Assembly (NCBI GenBank): GCA_964017235.1
Contig: OZ024936.1
Span: 38,462,040-38,526,039, forward strand
Reading direction: 5' to 3'
Source: Sabellastarte sp. h YS-2021
Lineage: Eukaryota > Annelida > Polychaeta > Sabellida > Sabellidae
Length of the DNA stretch: 64,000 nt
The position numbers and the translations under genes are program-made. A model generated the notes under the pieces. That model ran no database searches, was not told the DNA's origin, and was given only the letters and a program-made list of their open reading frames with translations. Below are positions 52,450-64,000 of this stretch, piece after piece. How positions within the stretch are numbered: the first letter of the stretch is position 1; every line of letters starts with the position of its first letter.

Positions 52450-52735
52450 AGTAACAGTTTTTAACTGGTGGGAATGACTTAATAAAAGGTGGGAACGACT
52501 TATTAAGTTGTGGTAATGAGTTAATATGTGGTGGTAATGAATTAATAAGTGGTGGGAACAAGTTAATAAGTGGTGGGAACGACTTAATAAGTGGTGGGAA
52601 TGAGTTAATAAGTGGTGGGAATGACTCAAGAAGTGATGGGAATGAGTTAGTAAGTGGTGGAATGACTTAAGAAGTGGTGGGAACAAGTAAGTAAGTTAGT
52701 GATGGCAATGAGTTAGTAAGGGCTGTTTTGGTGAT
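52450..52735. repeat. 21-bp minisatellite
   Basis: About 12 units of ttaataagtggtgggaa.ga(g/c), best between 52515 and 52640; the outer units degenerate. Confidence 0.9.
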
Positions 52736-53176
52736 GTTTTGAACTTATGTATAATGTAATTAGTACTTTTATAGCACTTAATCTCAAGCATAAGGCAGAT
52801 TTCAACATGCTATAGCCATAAATGGGGAAGGAAAAATCAAAATCGAGAGACATATTACACAGACATAAAGTTTTTGGTTTGTAATACAATCATATACTAT
52901 CCTTTGAGGTAGCTAACTGTTGAGATTTATGACATATATATGTGAAACTGTATCACAAATGAGGAATAAAACACTATTTGAACAAAAAAGATTCTGACGA
53001 GGTTATTGTTGACACAATGTAGTTTTTTTACATTTGATTTGGATAGACTTCTGAACAGAAATTTGCAGTAGTCAAGGCAACTACTTGCAAGAGCATTACA
53101 GCAAGTATTGCAGCTTCACACATGAGGTACTTCGTATTATTATTAATCTGAGCAAAACAACCTCCAGAAATCTTCT
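52736..53176. other. Non-coding stretch
   Basis: Nothing recognised. Confidence 0.4.
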
Positions 53177-53330
53177 GCGGTCATGGTGGGATAGTGGTAA
53201 CACACTTGCCTCTGTCCTCTGAGATCAGAGTTCAAATCCCAGCCTGGCCCCAGCAGCTACAGACTTTTGAAAAAACGTTGATTTGTGTTGAAAACCTAAG
53301 TAAAGCTCTGCGACCTGAAAAAGAAGTCGT
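53177..53330 (+). mobile_element. tRNA-headed SINE-like sequence
   Basis: gcggtcatggtgggatagtg: A-box-like tgggatagtgg (53187-53197), then the B-box-like agttcaaatcc (53229-53239). Downstream body agcctggccccagcagctac, then gctctgcgacctgaaaaaga. Target duplication not seen. Confidence 0.6.
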
Positions 53331-55226
53331 ATAATAGACATAAAAGACTTGTGATTTAGCATTGAAAATTGACCCTGACATATTTTCAACACAAAATCTA
53401 AGTTAGATTTCAGACAAGTAAAGTTAGTCATGTTTCACAAGAATTATGAATACTAAATCTTATTTAGATTTCCAACATTAAAAAATAGCTATGCTTTAGA
53501 CTAGAAATCTTAGTGGTATAGGGTTGAAAATCGATCCTAAAATTGTTGTATACTTTTCAACAGTAAATCAACAGTAAAAGTTTGATTTCTGGTCAGTGAC
53601 CACATGGTTTGCGATTTGCTTATCAATGACCCTAAAGGTGGTGTCTATCTTAAGTTTTAACTGCACCAACTTTATCCTTGAATATAATTGGATAATTATC
53701 TAGCTGCAAGTAGTCAAGTATACAAGATAATCTTCTAATAGTAATTAAGTTACTAGACATATGTCCAACTTCAGCTTGTAAAACAGGGTTTTTCGGTATC
53801 TTTCAAAACAGGAAAATATAAATGAATATGTTGAAAATGGTTTCCTCTGCCCTTACAACTGCATGTCACAATATAGTCAAAAAGGTGCGCAAAACAGAAA
53901 TGGGTAAATAAAACCAAAGATCACCTAAGCAGGAGTACCACATTGATTTAGTTTGTGAAATGTATCACCAATGTTCTTTTGTATAAGGTGGGTATTTCGT
54001 GTCCTCAGCATAGAAGTGGAATTTTAGGACTTTTCAAAGTAGTGTACAGGGAGAACAAAATCCACATCCCAGGCCACAAGTTGTCACAGGCTGTCAAAAT
54101 GACCTAGCAAAGGTCAAACGTCCAATTATTGTCATTCTCACCAGGTTCAAATCAAAACTGACATGTTAAATAAGCCCCATGCTGGGGGGTCAAGTTTCCC
54201 CAGTGTCATCACTACCACCACATTCTCATCTCTCCGGAATATCTCCCTAATTAATGGGCACTTTCAAACCATTTTTGGTACTTATATACCCTTTGCATGG
54301 GACAATTTTCCATATACTTAAATGTGATCTTTGACCTTTATCGTGGTCATATTATCCCAAATAATTTCTTTTTGGATGCACCCACTTATCATGCAGTGCT
54401 CAGCAAAAAGCATTTCACTGTAGGAGGTTATTGTTTTAATATTTGTCAATATTATCAAAATGCCAACCTAATTAGATTTAGCAGCAATTTGACCAAAATT
54501 GAATGATTTATGAGCGTTTTATACCTGGTAGCAATCAGGATGCTCAAATTAATAAGACCCCCCCCCCCCCCCGTTCTCTCCTTATCTGTTGCATTTAGAG
54601 CCTTAAAACCGTATTGGGAGGTAAAGAGAGTCTAAAACTCCTCTGATTTATCCCGTGACCACCTCTTGTGGGGCAAAGTGAGGCCATAAAATGGCAGTTT
54701 TTGTATTTTGTGATTTTATTTTAATTTTATTAAAACAAATCTTTTTCTATGTTTCTTTAAATATTTTAAAACAAATATGTTAATATGTTATCTTGACATT
54801 TTATTTTACTTTGTGTATTTTTCTTTTAAACTCTTGTTTTTTTCTTGCTTATTTCTTTCTCATTGTTTATTTGCAACATCTAATTTTCTTTTGTATATCT
54901 AGGGTTACATATAAATAGATAAGAAAGAAATATAGAAATAAATCAATTTGCTTAAAATTAAAAAAAATGACATTCATTTGTAGGTTTAATTTGCGATTAG
55001 TTTGAACGTTATGGACATAGCACTGATATCAGTGAAAAGCTTAAGATCAGCACTTCGCTGTTCATTTCACAGATTGAAAATTGGTGCAATATTCACTAAG
55101 ATATTGGCTTTTAAAGTTTCCCCATTTCACAATAATTTTGTTCACAATCGCAAGATTTGTTAATATTTCAATATGGCGGCCGTTTTTCCCGAGGGGAGAC
55201 GCCGATGTTCATTCTAGTTTTTTTAA
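53331..55226. other. Non-coding stretch
   Basis: No supported gene. C18 run at 54555-54572. AT-rich from 54700. An ATGGCGGCC at 55172 opens only a very short frame. Confidence 0.45.
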
Positions 55227-55742
55227 GAATTCCAGAAAGGATCTGGAAATTCTGTGCAAAGTGGAGACTGTATCGATGAACAAAAGCAGTTACCTTCATT
55301 AGAAATGACAGGTCATAATCCAAATCTACCTGCCCCTCCGGGTATCCCAAATACGAAGCAAGTGGGTAGGGGTAGAAGTACAGCAACACTGACTGATTCC
55401 TTCATTGAGGAAGAAGATTCAGAAAGGGATGTGGATGTTTCAACCGCAGTATCCTGTAGATACTGTGGCATATTATTTGATGACTGGGATAACTTACAAA
55501 AACATTTAAGTTATGGGTGTGTCTATGAAAAAGGACAACAAAGATGTCCCTCCAAAGGAACCATAGAATAAAAAGCATAAACTGGAGGATATATGGTTTT
55601 TGGAAAAGACAAATTAATGCTTTAAAGATTTATTTACCCAAGAGGGTGATAATGATGATTCAGAGTATGCAGATACAAGTGATACACAATCAGAAAGCAA
55701 TGAGGCAGACAGTGATACAAGTGATTTGAAATCAGAAGACAA
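55227..55742 (+). pseudogene. Zinc-finger protein fragment, acidic tail
   Basis: Open frame 55227-55571: Asp/Glu-rich segment DSFIEEEDSERDVDV, then a finger CRYCGILFDDWDNLQKHLSYGC (shown as two parts: CRYCGILF, DDWDNLQKHLSYGC), spacing Cys-x2-Cys-x12-His-x4-Cys. After the TAG at 55569-55571 a second frame reads KHKLEDIWFLEKT, a stop, then DLFTQEGDNDDSEYADTSDT and more acid residues to 55742. The two frames would join after removal of a few bases. Family not recognised with confidence; it may be an element-borne finger protein and not a host gene. Confidence 0.45.
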
Positions 55743-56212
55743 TATTGGTGGTACTTAGTTTGTAGTAGACCTTTCTGAATATTATATAAAAGGTTTAATT
55801 TTTAGACTTAGTATCAAGTGTGAGTCAGAAAAAACCTCAATTATTTATACAATGTAATGTTATTAGCTATTATATTGTCTATAATGTGGTTAAAATAATT
55901 CATACATTTAGTATCATTAAATAAATTAGAAAATTTATTTAATGTAAAATCTGTAAAATTAATTATTTTTAGAAATTATTCATCAATAATTTCACATTTA
56001 ACGAGAATTACAATGCATACTTATAGCAAATTAAAAGCTATTACCTTATTGTCTTTTTTTAAGTAGCGACTTTCTTTGTTCATCTCTTCAATGGATTTTT
56101 CATGTCCTTTTCTTCAAAGGATAAGTCTTCTATTCTGCTCCATTTTTTCATAGCTTAACTAGTCCCTCCCCACCACCCATATACAATACATACACCTAAT
56201 CCAGGTAATCCT
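55743..56212. other. AT-rich spacer
   Basis: No gene recognised. Ends at the point where DIRS copy C becomes readable. Confidence 0.45.
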
Positions 56213-57055
56213 TAAAATAAAAAAGATAAACGGGAGGCTAAGAAGCTTGAATCTACCCCATCCAAGGACACTGAGTCGCTTGTCGACCCATCTGTTGTTG
56301 CTGTATTAGGGGCTGTTGATAAACAGGGTACTGTGAAATCTCCACCTACTGTCGCCCCCCCTGAGAAAAAAGCAAAGAAAGAGAAAGCTTCCACGTCTAA
56401 GACTGTTAAATCTACTGCTAGTAGTTCAACGGTGGATTCTAAGATTGCACAACTGGATGAAAAACGGTCCGACAGATTCAACAGGTTAGAAGCCATTTTA
56501 TTGGCCAGGTCTATTGAACCGACATTTTCATCTTCTGTGAAAGTGACTCCAACTCACTCTCCACCAGCTTCTGCAGTTCACACCACTGAACCATTCATCA
56601 AGCCGGTTCACCCGGTTCCTGCTACTTCAGAGTTTACTGGCACTGGCTTCTCTGCTACAAAGCATCAGTCGACCAGTAAAGCAAAATCCAGCCAACAAAC
56701 TTCATTTACAGAGCTTCCTGGGAGCGGCTCCTCTGCTGCAAAGCATCAGCCGACCAGTAAAGCAGAGTCTATCCGACCGACCTCTACTGAGCCCAGCACC
56801 GGCTCTTCTGCAGTTAAAAGGTCAACCAGCAAGCACCGACCTCAGTCCAACCGACCATCTTCTACCGACCGACCCTTGCCTTCAGATGATCAGGACACCG
56901 GCTCCAATGCCTTGCACAGAGCCAGAAGGGATAGTTCTGTTAGTTCCATCTCTGAGGCCGGTAGTGACTTGTCCGACCGACCCCCAATGGATTTATACAC
57001 AGAGGAAGGGGAGCTCTCAGATGATCAGGACGTGACCGGCTTGGATCAAGATCAA
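56213..57055 (+). pseudogene. DIRS copy C: gag N-terminal part (split by a LINE)
   Basis: Open frame from about 56213 (a stop lies at 56211) with no start visible, so the 5' end of copy C is cut off. Lys/Ser/Thr/Pro-rich: PPEKKAKKEKASTSKTVKS, DRFNRLEAILLARSIEP (similar to a segment in fragment E), three SSAxK-type repeats (SATKHQSTSKAKS, SAAKHQPTSKAES, SAVKRSTSKHRP), then the acidic EEGELSDDQDVTGLDQDQ. It is interrupted at 57055 by the LINE, and the frame continues at 60773 after removal of the LINE and one duplication copy. No stop within this part. Confidence 0.8.
57048..57055. repeat. Target-site duplication, left (LINE in DIRS C)
   Basis: aagatcaa, repeated at 60765-60772. Copy C gag reads Asp-Gln-Asp-Gln across the restored site. 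Confidence 0.85.
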
Positions 57056-60000
57056 TTTATGCCCCAAACACTGATACACCAACCTTTTTTCAAAATGTTA
57101 ATGTCTTAATTGAAGAAAATACAATGGATCACATTGTAGTATGTGGCGATTTTAATTTGGTACTTAATCCAAAAATAGACTGTTCAAACTATGTCGGCAT
57201 TAATAACCCTAATGCACGCCAGACATTAATTGAAACATTAAATACATATAATTTAAAGGATGCTTTTAGGTATTTTAATCCTGATACTAGTAGATTTACC
57301 TGGCGTCGTAGAAATCCAATAAAACAAGCACCAAATCCTTTTATTGACTTAATAGATAATTGCGATATAATTCCTGGGTACAAGTCTGATCACTCTATAT
57401 GTACTTTGAATATACGAACTAGTAAATTTATAAGAGGAAGAGGGTTGTGGAAACTTAACTGTGATTTGCTTATTAATTCTGATTATGTTGATTTAATCAA
57501 TAAAACAATACAAGAAGTTAAATCTGAATACACTGTTCCTGTTTACAGTATAGAGTTTATAGATAATGCATCTGATTTAGATAAAGAATTCATTATTGAA
57601 GAGGATCTACTTCTAGAAATGATAATGTTTAAAATAAGAGAAAAATCAATTAAGTTTGCATCAAAGTTAAGAAAATCCAAAAATCTGCTAGAAAAAGAAC
57701 TGATTAAAAAATACATCTTGCAGAAAGTGTTGAATTAGCTACAAATTCAACAGATCATATTGATACTTTGAAAAATGAATTGATGAAACTAAGGGAAGAA
57801 AAGCTCAAAGGCCACATGATACGCTCCCGAGTACAATGGCTACACTTAGGTGAAAAACCATCTCAGTTTTTCTGTGGTCTTGAGAAAAAAAATTTTTTGG
57901 ACAAAACAATTAGAAAAATAACCCTTGAGAATGGGGTAATAGTAACTGATCAAAATCAGATATTGGATAAAGTAAAGGAATTTTATGCCAAATTATTTAA
58001 AAATAAAGATTCAGTTCTCTCAGATACTCCATTATCAGAAATTGTTAAAGATCATCAAATAAATAGGTTAACTAAAATTCAAGCTCAAAAACTGGAAGGT
58101 GAAATAACTTTATCTGAGTTGGCTCAAGCTCTAAAAACTATGAAAAATAATAAAACACCAGGAATAGACGGCTTCCCATCAGAGTTTTTTAAAGTATTTT
58201 GGTGCAAATTAAAATTTATAATTTTTAGAGCCTTCAACCTGTATTACCAAAAAGGTATTTTATCAGTTACATTGCGCCAATCTATAATCAATTGTATTCC
58301 TAAGGGGGATAAGCCAAGACAATTTTTTAAAAATTGGAGACCCATTTCTCTTTTGTGCGTTTTATACAAGTTATTATCTACTGTACTTGCAAATCAACTT
58401 AAAGGCGTTTTAGATTCCCTGATATCAAGATCTCAGTGTGGATTCATTCAAGGTAGATATATTGGTGAAGTTACTAGACTTATTTATGACGTCATAAATC
58501 ATACAGAAAAAAGTGAAATTGAAGGGTTGTTGATGCTGATAGACTTTGAAAAGGCCTTTGATTCTATTTCCTGGAAGTTTCTTTATAATGTACTAGACTA
58601 TTTAGGGTTTACAGAGGGATATATTAAGTGGATTAAACTATTAAACAAGGGTATACAAGCCTCAGTAGTTCAGGCAGGTTGTAAGTCAGAATTTCTCAAC
58701 ATCGAAAGAGGATGTAAGGTGATCCTATTGCGGCATATTTATTTTTATTAGGTGCACAAATTATGACATATATGGTTAACCAAAACAACAAAATAAAAGG
58801 AATTAAAATTGGTAGAGAAATCAAACTATGTCAGTTTGCTGACGATACTACTCTTATTTTAGATGGTTCTAAAGAGTCCTTAGATTCTGCTTTGAACACA
58901 ATAGAAATATTTGGGTCAATTTCAGGATTAAAAATGAATACAACGAAAACTAAACTTGTATGGATAGGTAGGAAAAAATACTGCAGAGAAAAAATCAATA
59001 CATCTTTTAATTTGGAGTGGGGGTCAACTACCTTTGATTTACTGGGTATTACATTTTCAGTTAACCTTAATGAAATGACATCTATAAACTATAAATTAGC
59101 CTTAGAAAAATCCAAGAAGCTCATTAACAATTGGAAGAAAAGAATGTTTAGCCCATTAGGAAAAATTACAGTTATAAAGACATTTATTCTGTCTCAATTT
59201 ATACATCTTCTTACAATACTTCCATCTCCATCAAGAGATTTCTTAAAAACAATAAATTCAATGTTCTTTGGTTTTATTTGGAATAATAAACCTAATAAGA
59301 TAAAGCGTATGTATATTACACAAGATTATCAGGATGCTGGACTTAAAATGGTTAACTTGGAAAAATTTATTGATTCCGTCAAATTAACATGGGTTTATAG
59401 ATTATTAAAAAGTCAAAAGGCTGATTACCATACTCTGTTTGAGACAACTATATCACCCATATCAAAGTTTTTTAAACTAGGTTCTGGATGGGCAAAGTTA
59501 CTAATACAAAAAAGTTTTCCTATCATGGGTTAAATTTATGGAGATCCAAACTATAAATTAAAATGGAGATATTTTAAGTTCACCTCTGTGGTATAATCCA
59601 CTAATTTCAGAGCATGAAGTTTATTTTCCGTCATGGTTTAACAAAGGCGTTGTTACAGTGGGAGATATTGTTGATAACAGAGGGGTTGTTTTAGAGCAAA
59701 AGGATATACAGAAAAAGTTTAACTTTTTAAATGTAAACTTTCTTGAATATCATCGTATTAAAACTTTGGTAAATAATTTTGTAAAGAAGTATAAAAATGA
59801 GGACATGTTTACTTATCCCCAACCATGTATTTTAAAAACTTTATCTGATCTTCACTTTAATACAAGTGGGACAAAAGGCATTTATAATAAACTTAACAAA
59901 GTCAATACTGAAAAAGATTTTCAAAGAAAATGGCATCAAGATATTGGCATAATTCTTGATACAAATGCAACAAAAATTTAGAATCTGTTTCAAAACAATT

Positions 60001-60483
60001 TATGATCCTTATTACAAGTGGTTCCAATACAGAATTCTCCACAGAATCTTAGCAACTCAAAAATCATTATACAAGATGCAAATATCTGATTCATCAAACT
60101 GTCTACTGTGTAAGAATAACCAAGAAACTATAATCCATCTATTTTTTCAGTGCCCTAAATCAATAGATCTTTGGAATCAACTAGAAAATGTTATACAGGA
60201 AAAAGCCTCCTTTCATAGTAAATTTAATCCTGAGGATGTTTTATTAGAATATTCTTATCGAAATTCAAATTCAGTGGCATTAAACACGTTGATCATGGTT
60301 ACAAAAACTTACATATTTTCGAATTCCAGAAAAGGACTAGAACTGAAAATGGAGGATTTGCTCATGTTGCAAAAGAAGATATATAGCAAGCAGAAATTAG
60401 TTGCAAATCTGAAAATGGAAAATGTTAGATTTGAGAAATGTTGGTACCAAATGCAAAAAATATTTATTTATGATAACAACTGA
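57056..60483 (+). pseudogene. LINE endonuclease-reverse transcriptase, frameshifted
   Basis: AP-type endonuclease C-terminal two thirds: YAPN, VVCGDFNLVLN (57150), TRFTWRRRN-like, and YKSDHSI (57383; catalytic Asp-His). RT: MIRSRVQWLHLGEKPSQFF (57820), KTPGIDGFPSEFF (58160), LMLIDFEKAFDSISW (motif A, 58530), a loss of bases near 58710 just before GDPIAAYLF (motif B), FADDTTLIL (motif C, 58840), LKMNTTKTKLVW. C-terminus: RMYITQDYQDAGLKMVNLEK (59310), GDIVDNRGVVLEQKDIQK, YKWFQYRILHRILATQK (60015), and a zinc-binding CLLCKNNQETIIHLFFQC (60102). Frameshifts near 57735, 58710, 59535 and 59970. RT Asp residues are kept. Gag-like ORF1 and the N-terminal endonuclease are missing. Confidence 0.87.
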
Positions 60484-60764
60484 TACTATTCCACTTCTTT
60501 GTAACCCCTTCATTTTGTTGTATGTGGTATTATAAATAGAATAGTAAATACAGATTGGTCTCAGATAGATAAGTATGTTGTTGTTATAATTGTAATAAAA
60601 AATTGAGATACAGTCACATATTTGTTAAATACCTTATTTTTAAATTTTTATAAGCCCGATTGTAATACTGTGCCATTTCCCTGCCAGAGTGTACACAGTA
60701 ACCTTTGTAATGGCAGTGTGATCTGTATCAAAATTAAAAAAAATATTTAAAAAAAAAGAAAAAA
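60484..60764 (+). other. LINE 3' untranslated region and A-rich tail
   Basis: Ends aaaaaaatatttaaaaaaa with only an occasional g before the right duplication. Confidence 0.75.
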
Positions 60765-60772
60765 AAGATCAA
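60765..60772. repeat. Target-site duplication, right (LINE in DIRS C)
   Basis: aagatcaa, second copy. Confidence 0.85.
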
Positions 60773-61741
60773 CCTCTGTCACAGGAACAAACATACCGGG
60801 AAACCATGAGAGGTATCCGTTCCTTTATGGGTTGGTCCCATGTCCCGGACATTGACAGTTCTGCTAACACATCAGAGGATAACCCTTTTGCTGGACCCAA
60901 GACTCCAGTTCCTGGCAAGGTTTCCATCCAGATGCCAACTGAACACTGGCTATGTAAGAAGTTACAGAAATTGAACACTACTTTGGTTGAGGGTTATCCC
61001 TCCCGTGGTTCAGAGGCCGGTGGGCTGTCGAAAGATGTGTTCCTGAGACCTGCAAAGTCACAGTCCAAGTGGTACGGGCTGTTTTCCGACCACAAAGTTG
61101 ACCCATCAGCCATCTCATCTTGGTGCACAGATGCTGCAAAGCTGAATAGTACTTATAGCCATATTGCTAAACACTCTGGACTGACTTCTACCCCACCAGG
61201 TTCACACAGGATATCACAAGAAACCCTGAGAAGATGGGAGAGATCAGCAAGAGAGGCAACGGTTATATGTAACCAAGCAGCCAGCTTCAACAGGTGTTTG
61301 TTTAAGGTCCAACAGAATATGCAGGACCAGTTGAAAACCCTGAGGTCGGAGGGTAAAGGCAAGACTTCCCACAAGAGTTCTTCAGCTGCTGATGAACTTC
61401 AATATTTGATGGATTTTAATGCCAACATCACTCAAGCAGCAGCTAAGACCATGGAGCACTTAACAGACTTCGTTTTCATCCCCATGGGTAACATTACATT
61501 AGCACGCAGGGATGCATACCTGAGTCACCTCAGAACTGGCATTAAACCAGATACGTTGAACGCTCTCAGAACAGGACCTCTACATATCAACACACTGTTC
61601 CCAGACTCAGTTTTAAGAAAAGCAGAGGAGGATATGGTCAGTTTTGAATCCAAGGGACATCCAAGTGCTGGGCGTAGCAAGGGTCGGTATCATCCCTATG
61701 AGAGACCGGATAAGAGGTCTGACAGCAGAAGCGAAGCTTAG
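60773..61741 (+). pseudogene. DIRS copy C: gag C-terminal part
   Basis: Continues the frame of 56213-57055 from Pro-Leu-Ser-Gln: MRGIRSFMGWSHVPDIDSS, MPTEHWLCKKLQKLNTT, ICNQAASFNRCLFKVQQNM, ADELQYLMDFNANITQAAAK, ITLARRDAYLSHLRTGIKPD, LFPDSVLRKAEEDM, and a basic end RSKGRYHPYERPDKRS to the stop at 61739-61741. This part is uninterrupted and is the best gag C-terminus in the window; it shows what A and B lost (their stops and shifts at LARR). A basic out-of-frame extension (to about 61850) precedes the RT. Confidence 0.85.
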
Positions 61742-61849
61742 CCGGACAGGGCGGCTTGGAAGAACATCAATAGGCGACAGTTGAAGAAAGGCAAAGGTCG
61801 TGCTTCCAACTACACATCTCGACCAGCCAAGGGCCAGCAGTCGTATGAA

Positions 61850-64000
61850 TGACAATTACTGTGTAACCAAGTTACAGACACGACTGCTGGCCGGGAGCCC
61901 ACTTCCATCACAGACTATAGACAATTAAAATGTTTCATGTTGTCTCCAATGTTCATTCTGCACCCGGGCATTCCCAAAAGAGAGAATTAAGTCCCGGGTC
62001 AGCAGGTTGTTATTGCAAAAGTTACAAATTAAAGTCTGTGAAAAGTGTTTCTTGTGTCACTCAGTTGTCTTGTGTTCAACCTGTAACAAATGTCCAAAAT
62101 GCTGCACAAAATCTGCCTGTAGGGGCCAGACTTCAAAACTTTTGGCAAACTTGGCTGGATCTGGGAGCCAGTCCAAAAGTAGTTCAGATCCTAAAAGAGG
62201 GTTACACCCTTCCCTTCCGGATCCGGCCAAGACTAACAAGGTCACCCACGGTTATAAGCTGCTATGTCAATCCACACAGGAACAGCTACCTGCTGGAGGC
62301 ATTACATCAGCTTATAGCCAAGAATGCTGTAGAACTAGTAAAACACCAAACATCTCTGGGGTTTTTCAACAGACTATTTTTAGTCCCAAAACCCAACAAC
62401 AAGTGGAGACCTATACTAGATTTGAGCAAACTGAATCTTTTCCTCAAGATGGAGAAATTCAAAATGGAGATACCGGAAACCATCAGAACGTCCCTCCAAC
62501 AAGGGGAGTGGGTTACCTCAATAGATTTCAAGGACGCCTACTTCCACATACCAATACAGGAACAGTCCAGGAAATATCTGAGATTTCATGTCCAGGGTCA
62601 GACATACCAATTCAAAGCACTGCCCTTTGGTCTGTCCACAGCACCCTTGGAGTTCACTGTGGTAGCAAAGGAGGTGAAACTGATGGCCATACACAAGGGT
62701 ATAAGGATCCACTAGCCACATCCCAACAGGCCTGTCTCCAACATATTCAAATTCTAGTGAAAATATGCCAAAAATTAGGCTGGCTGGTGAATTTGGACAA
62801 GTCGGAGCTGGATCCAAAGCAGATCTTCGATTTTGTAGGATACCAGTTCGACCACGAGGTCGGTCGGGTCCGACCGACCCCAGACCGGTGGCAGAACCTT
62901 CAAGACAAAATATTAGAAATACTGTCACTACCGACCTGTCCGGTCCGGCAGTTCATGTCCCTGATAGGTTTACTAACAGCCACAGAGAAGCAAGTTCACC
63001 TAGGCCAGCTACACATGAGACCCAAACAGTGGCACCTCAAACACCATTGGAGAATACCAGAGTCACTAGAAAAGGTGATTCCAATCCCCAGCTCCCTGCA
63101 CCCTCACTTACAATGGTGGCTACAGGAAGACAACGTTCTCACAGGCCAACCATTACACCCAATAAAACATGCTCTGCAAATCTTTACAGACGCATCAAAA
63201 GAAGGGTGGGGCGCTTACTTAAACGAACACACTGCCAGAGGGACTTGGTCACTGCCAGAAAACAAACTGCATATAAACCATTTGGAACTCAAGGCAGTGT
63301 TTCTTGCCTTAAAAGAGTTTCAAAGCCTCTGTGCCGGCAAGATAGTACTTGTGGCAACCAACAACACTACAGTGATGTCATACATAAACAAGGAAGGAGG
63401 CATGAGATCGGGCACACTTTGTGCCCTACTATGGAGAATCTTGACCTGGTGTACCAGAAATCAAGTAACTCTCAAAGCTCGACACATCCCAGGCCGGCTG
63501 AACGTGGTAGCGGACAAGCTATCTCGACTAGGCCAGATCATTCAAACAGAATGGTCCCTCCTTCAAGAAGTTTTCCAAACCATATGCAGCAGGTGGCATT
63601 GACCTCAGATAGATCTATTTGGCACGAGGTTCAACAACAAGTTACCTCAGCTTGTATCACCAGTACCGGACTCCCTGGCAGTAGCAGTAGATGCACTCAG
63701 TCCCCAATAGGAGGATCTGGATGCTTATGCCTTCCCACCAGCAGCCATCTTGGGCAAAGTGGTGGAGAAGTTACAGGACACCCCCTGCAAGAGAATCATT
63801 CTGATTGCTCCGGGGTGGCCCAACATGCCTTGGTTTTGGGATCTAGTGACCATGTCCAGTCAGATCCCACTAAGCCTGCCCAACCTGCCCAACCTGTTGA
63901 CACAACCTTTCAATCAGATCCCTCACAGAAATCTGACAAACTTAAATTTTCATGTATGGCTCCTAGAGCCTCAGCGATTAAAGAGCAGGGCTTCTCTGAA
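61850..64000 (+). pseudogene. DIRS copy C: reverse transcriptase-RNase H, YLDD box deleted
   Basis: Runs off the window. SMNDNYC start at about 61846. RT frame 61930-62715: VGARLQNFWQTWLDLG, WRPILDLSKL, EWVTSIDFKDAYFHIPI (62510), LPFGLSTAPLEFTVVA. It then stops at IRIH because the bases for QYLDDWLVRA are missing: the sequence jumps from aggatccac to tagccacatcc at 62712. The downstream frame (to 63602) gives VGYQFDHEVGRVRPTPDRWQ, SLIGLLTATEKQVHLGQL, FTDASKEGWGAYLN (first RNase H Asp), LELKAVFLAL (Glu), VLVATNNTTVM (Asp changed to Asn), VVADKLSRLG. TGA at 63600-63602 and TAG near 63707. Both RT and RNase H active sites are damaged. Confidence 0.87.
63865..64000 (+). pseudogene. DIRS copy C: start of tyrosine recombinase (cut by window end)
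   Basis: In the overlapping frame: KLKFSCMAPRASAIKEQGFS, matching the recombinase N-terminal region of A and B. The catalytic part lies beyond the window, so its state is unknown. Confidence 0.7.

Larger units (their letters stand above)
57056..60764 (+). mobile_element. L1/Tx1-like LINE, 5' truncated
   Basis: Starts within the endonuclease (YAPNTDTPTFF) directly after the left duplication and ends in an A-rich tail (60729-60764). It is flanked by aagatcaa. A 5' truncation, an A-rich tail and a target duplication are the marks of target-primed reverse transcription. Confidence 0.88.

Noticed and set aside
52420-52686. 88-codon frame full of His-His and Ser-His repeats on the minus strand
   Set aside because: Pure translation of the 21-bp minisatellite.
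53177-53250. Functional tRNA gene
   Set aside because: A and B boxes are present but the B box is mutated and no full cloverleaf with acceptor pairing was found; a SINE head is more likely.
55172-55210. Host gene start at ATGGCGGCC
   Set aside because: The frame stops after a few codons and no splice-compatible continuation was convincing.

Overview
This window is a nested graveyard of transposable elements from an animal genome. I see no bacterial, archaeal or phage gene and no convincing host gene with intact exons. The mix is what invertebrate genomes carry: DIRS and Ngaro tyrosine-recombinase retroelements, Penelope-like elements with GIY-YIG endonucleases, a PIF/Harbinger transposon, hAT, an L1/Tx1-type LINE, tRNA-headed SINEs and AT-rich MITEs. 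The DNA is AT-rich and rich in satellites. A mollusc or other lophotrochozoan is my best guess; this is an inference from repeat content and no marker gene confirms it.

Layout. 1-9172: two same-strand DIRS copies joined head to tail (A, missing its recombinase; B, with a complete recombinase frame and a right end showing an internal complementary region and an inverted terminal repeat). 9315-15690: an older DIRS copy (D), broken by a hAT remnant (10237-12141) that itself holds a minus-strand DIRS 5' fragment (E, 10953-12025), and by a small Penelope fold-back piece. 15690-26280: Penelope-like elements (PLEs) of two families on both strands, a second hAT remnant in inverted orientation, and a 607-bp MITE with TA target duplications. 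26300-27144: fragment of the same LINE family found near the right end. 27145-35500: mostly non-coding, with three tandem arrays, one of them a 146-147 bp repeat enclosed by inverted repeats. 35500-42315: more PLE copies. 42483-43178: inverted-repeat element with a GTCGAC-rich core. 43650-44037: remnant resembling a virus-type packaging ATPase. 44238-48335: a PIF/Harbinger element (DDE transposase plus a divergent MADF/Myb-like gene) inserted in a PLE and carrying a SINE. 48971-51500: Ngaro-type remnant. 51500-56212: non-coding DNA, a 21-bp minisatellite, a SINE-like head and a zinc-finger fragment. 56213-64000: a third DIRS copy (C) whose gag is split by a 5'-truncated LINE with an 8-bp target duplication.

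How the parts work together. DIRS elements encode Gag, RT-RNase H and a tyrosine recombinase (YR) in overlapping frames; PLEs encode RT plus GIY-YIG endonuclease and carry hammerhead-ribozyme-like cores at their ends; Harbinger has divergent transposase and DNA-binding genes. Almost every gene is broken by stops, frameshifts, deletions or insertions, often CGA to TGA changes. The value of the window is the stratigraphy, which can be read base by base from target-site duplications, and the ribozyme-like ends.
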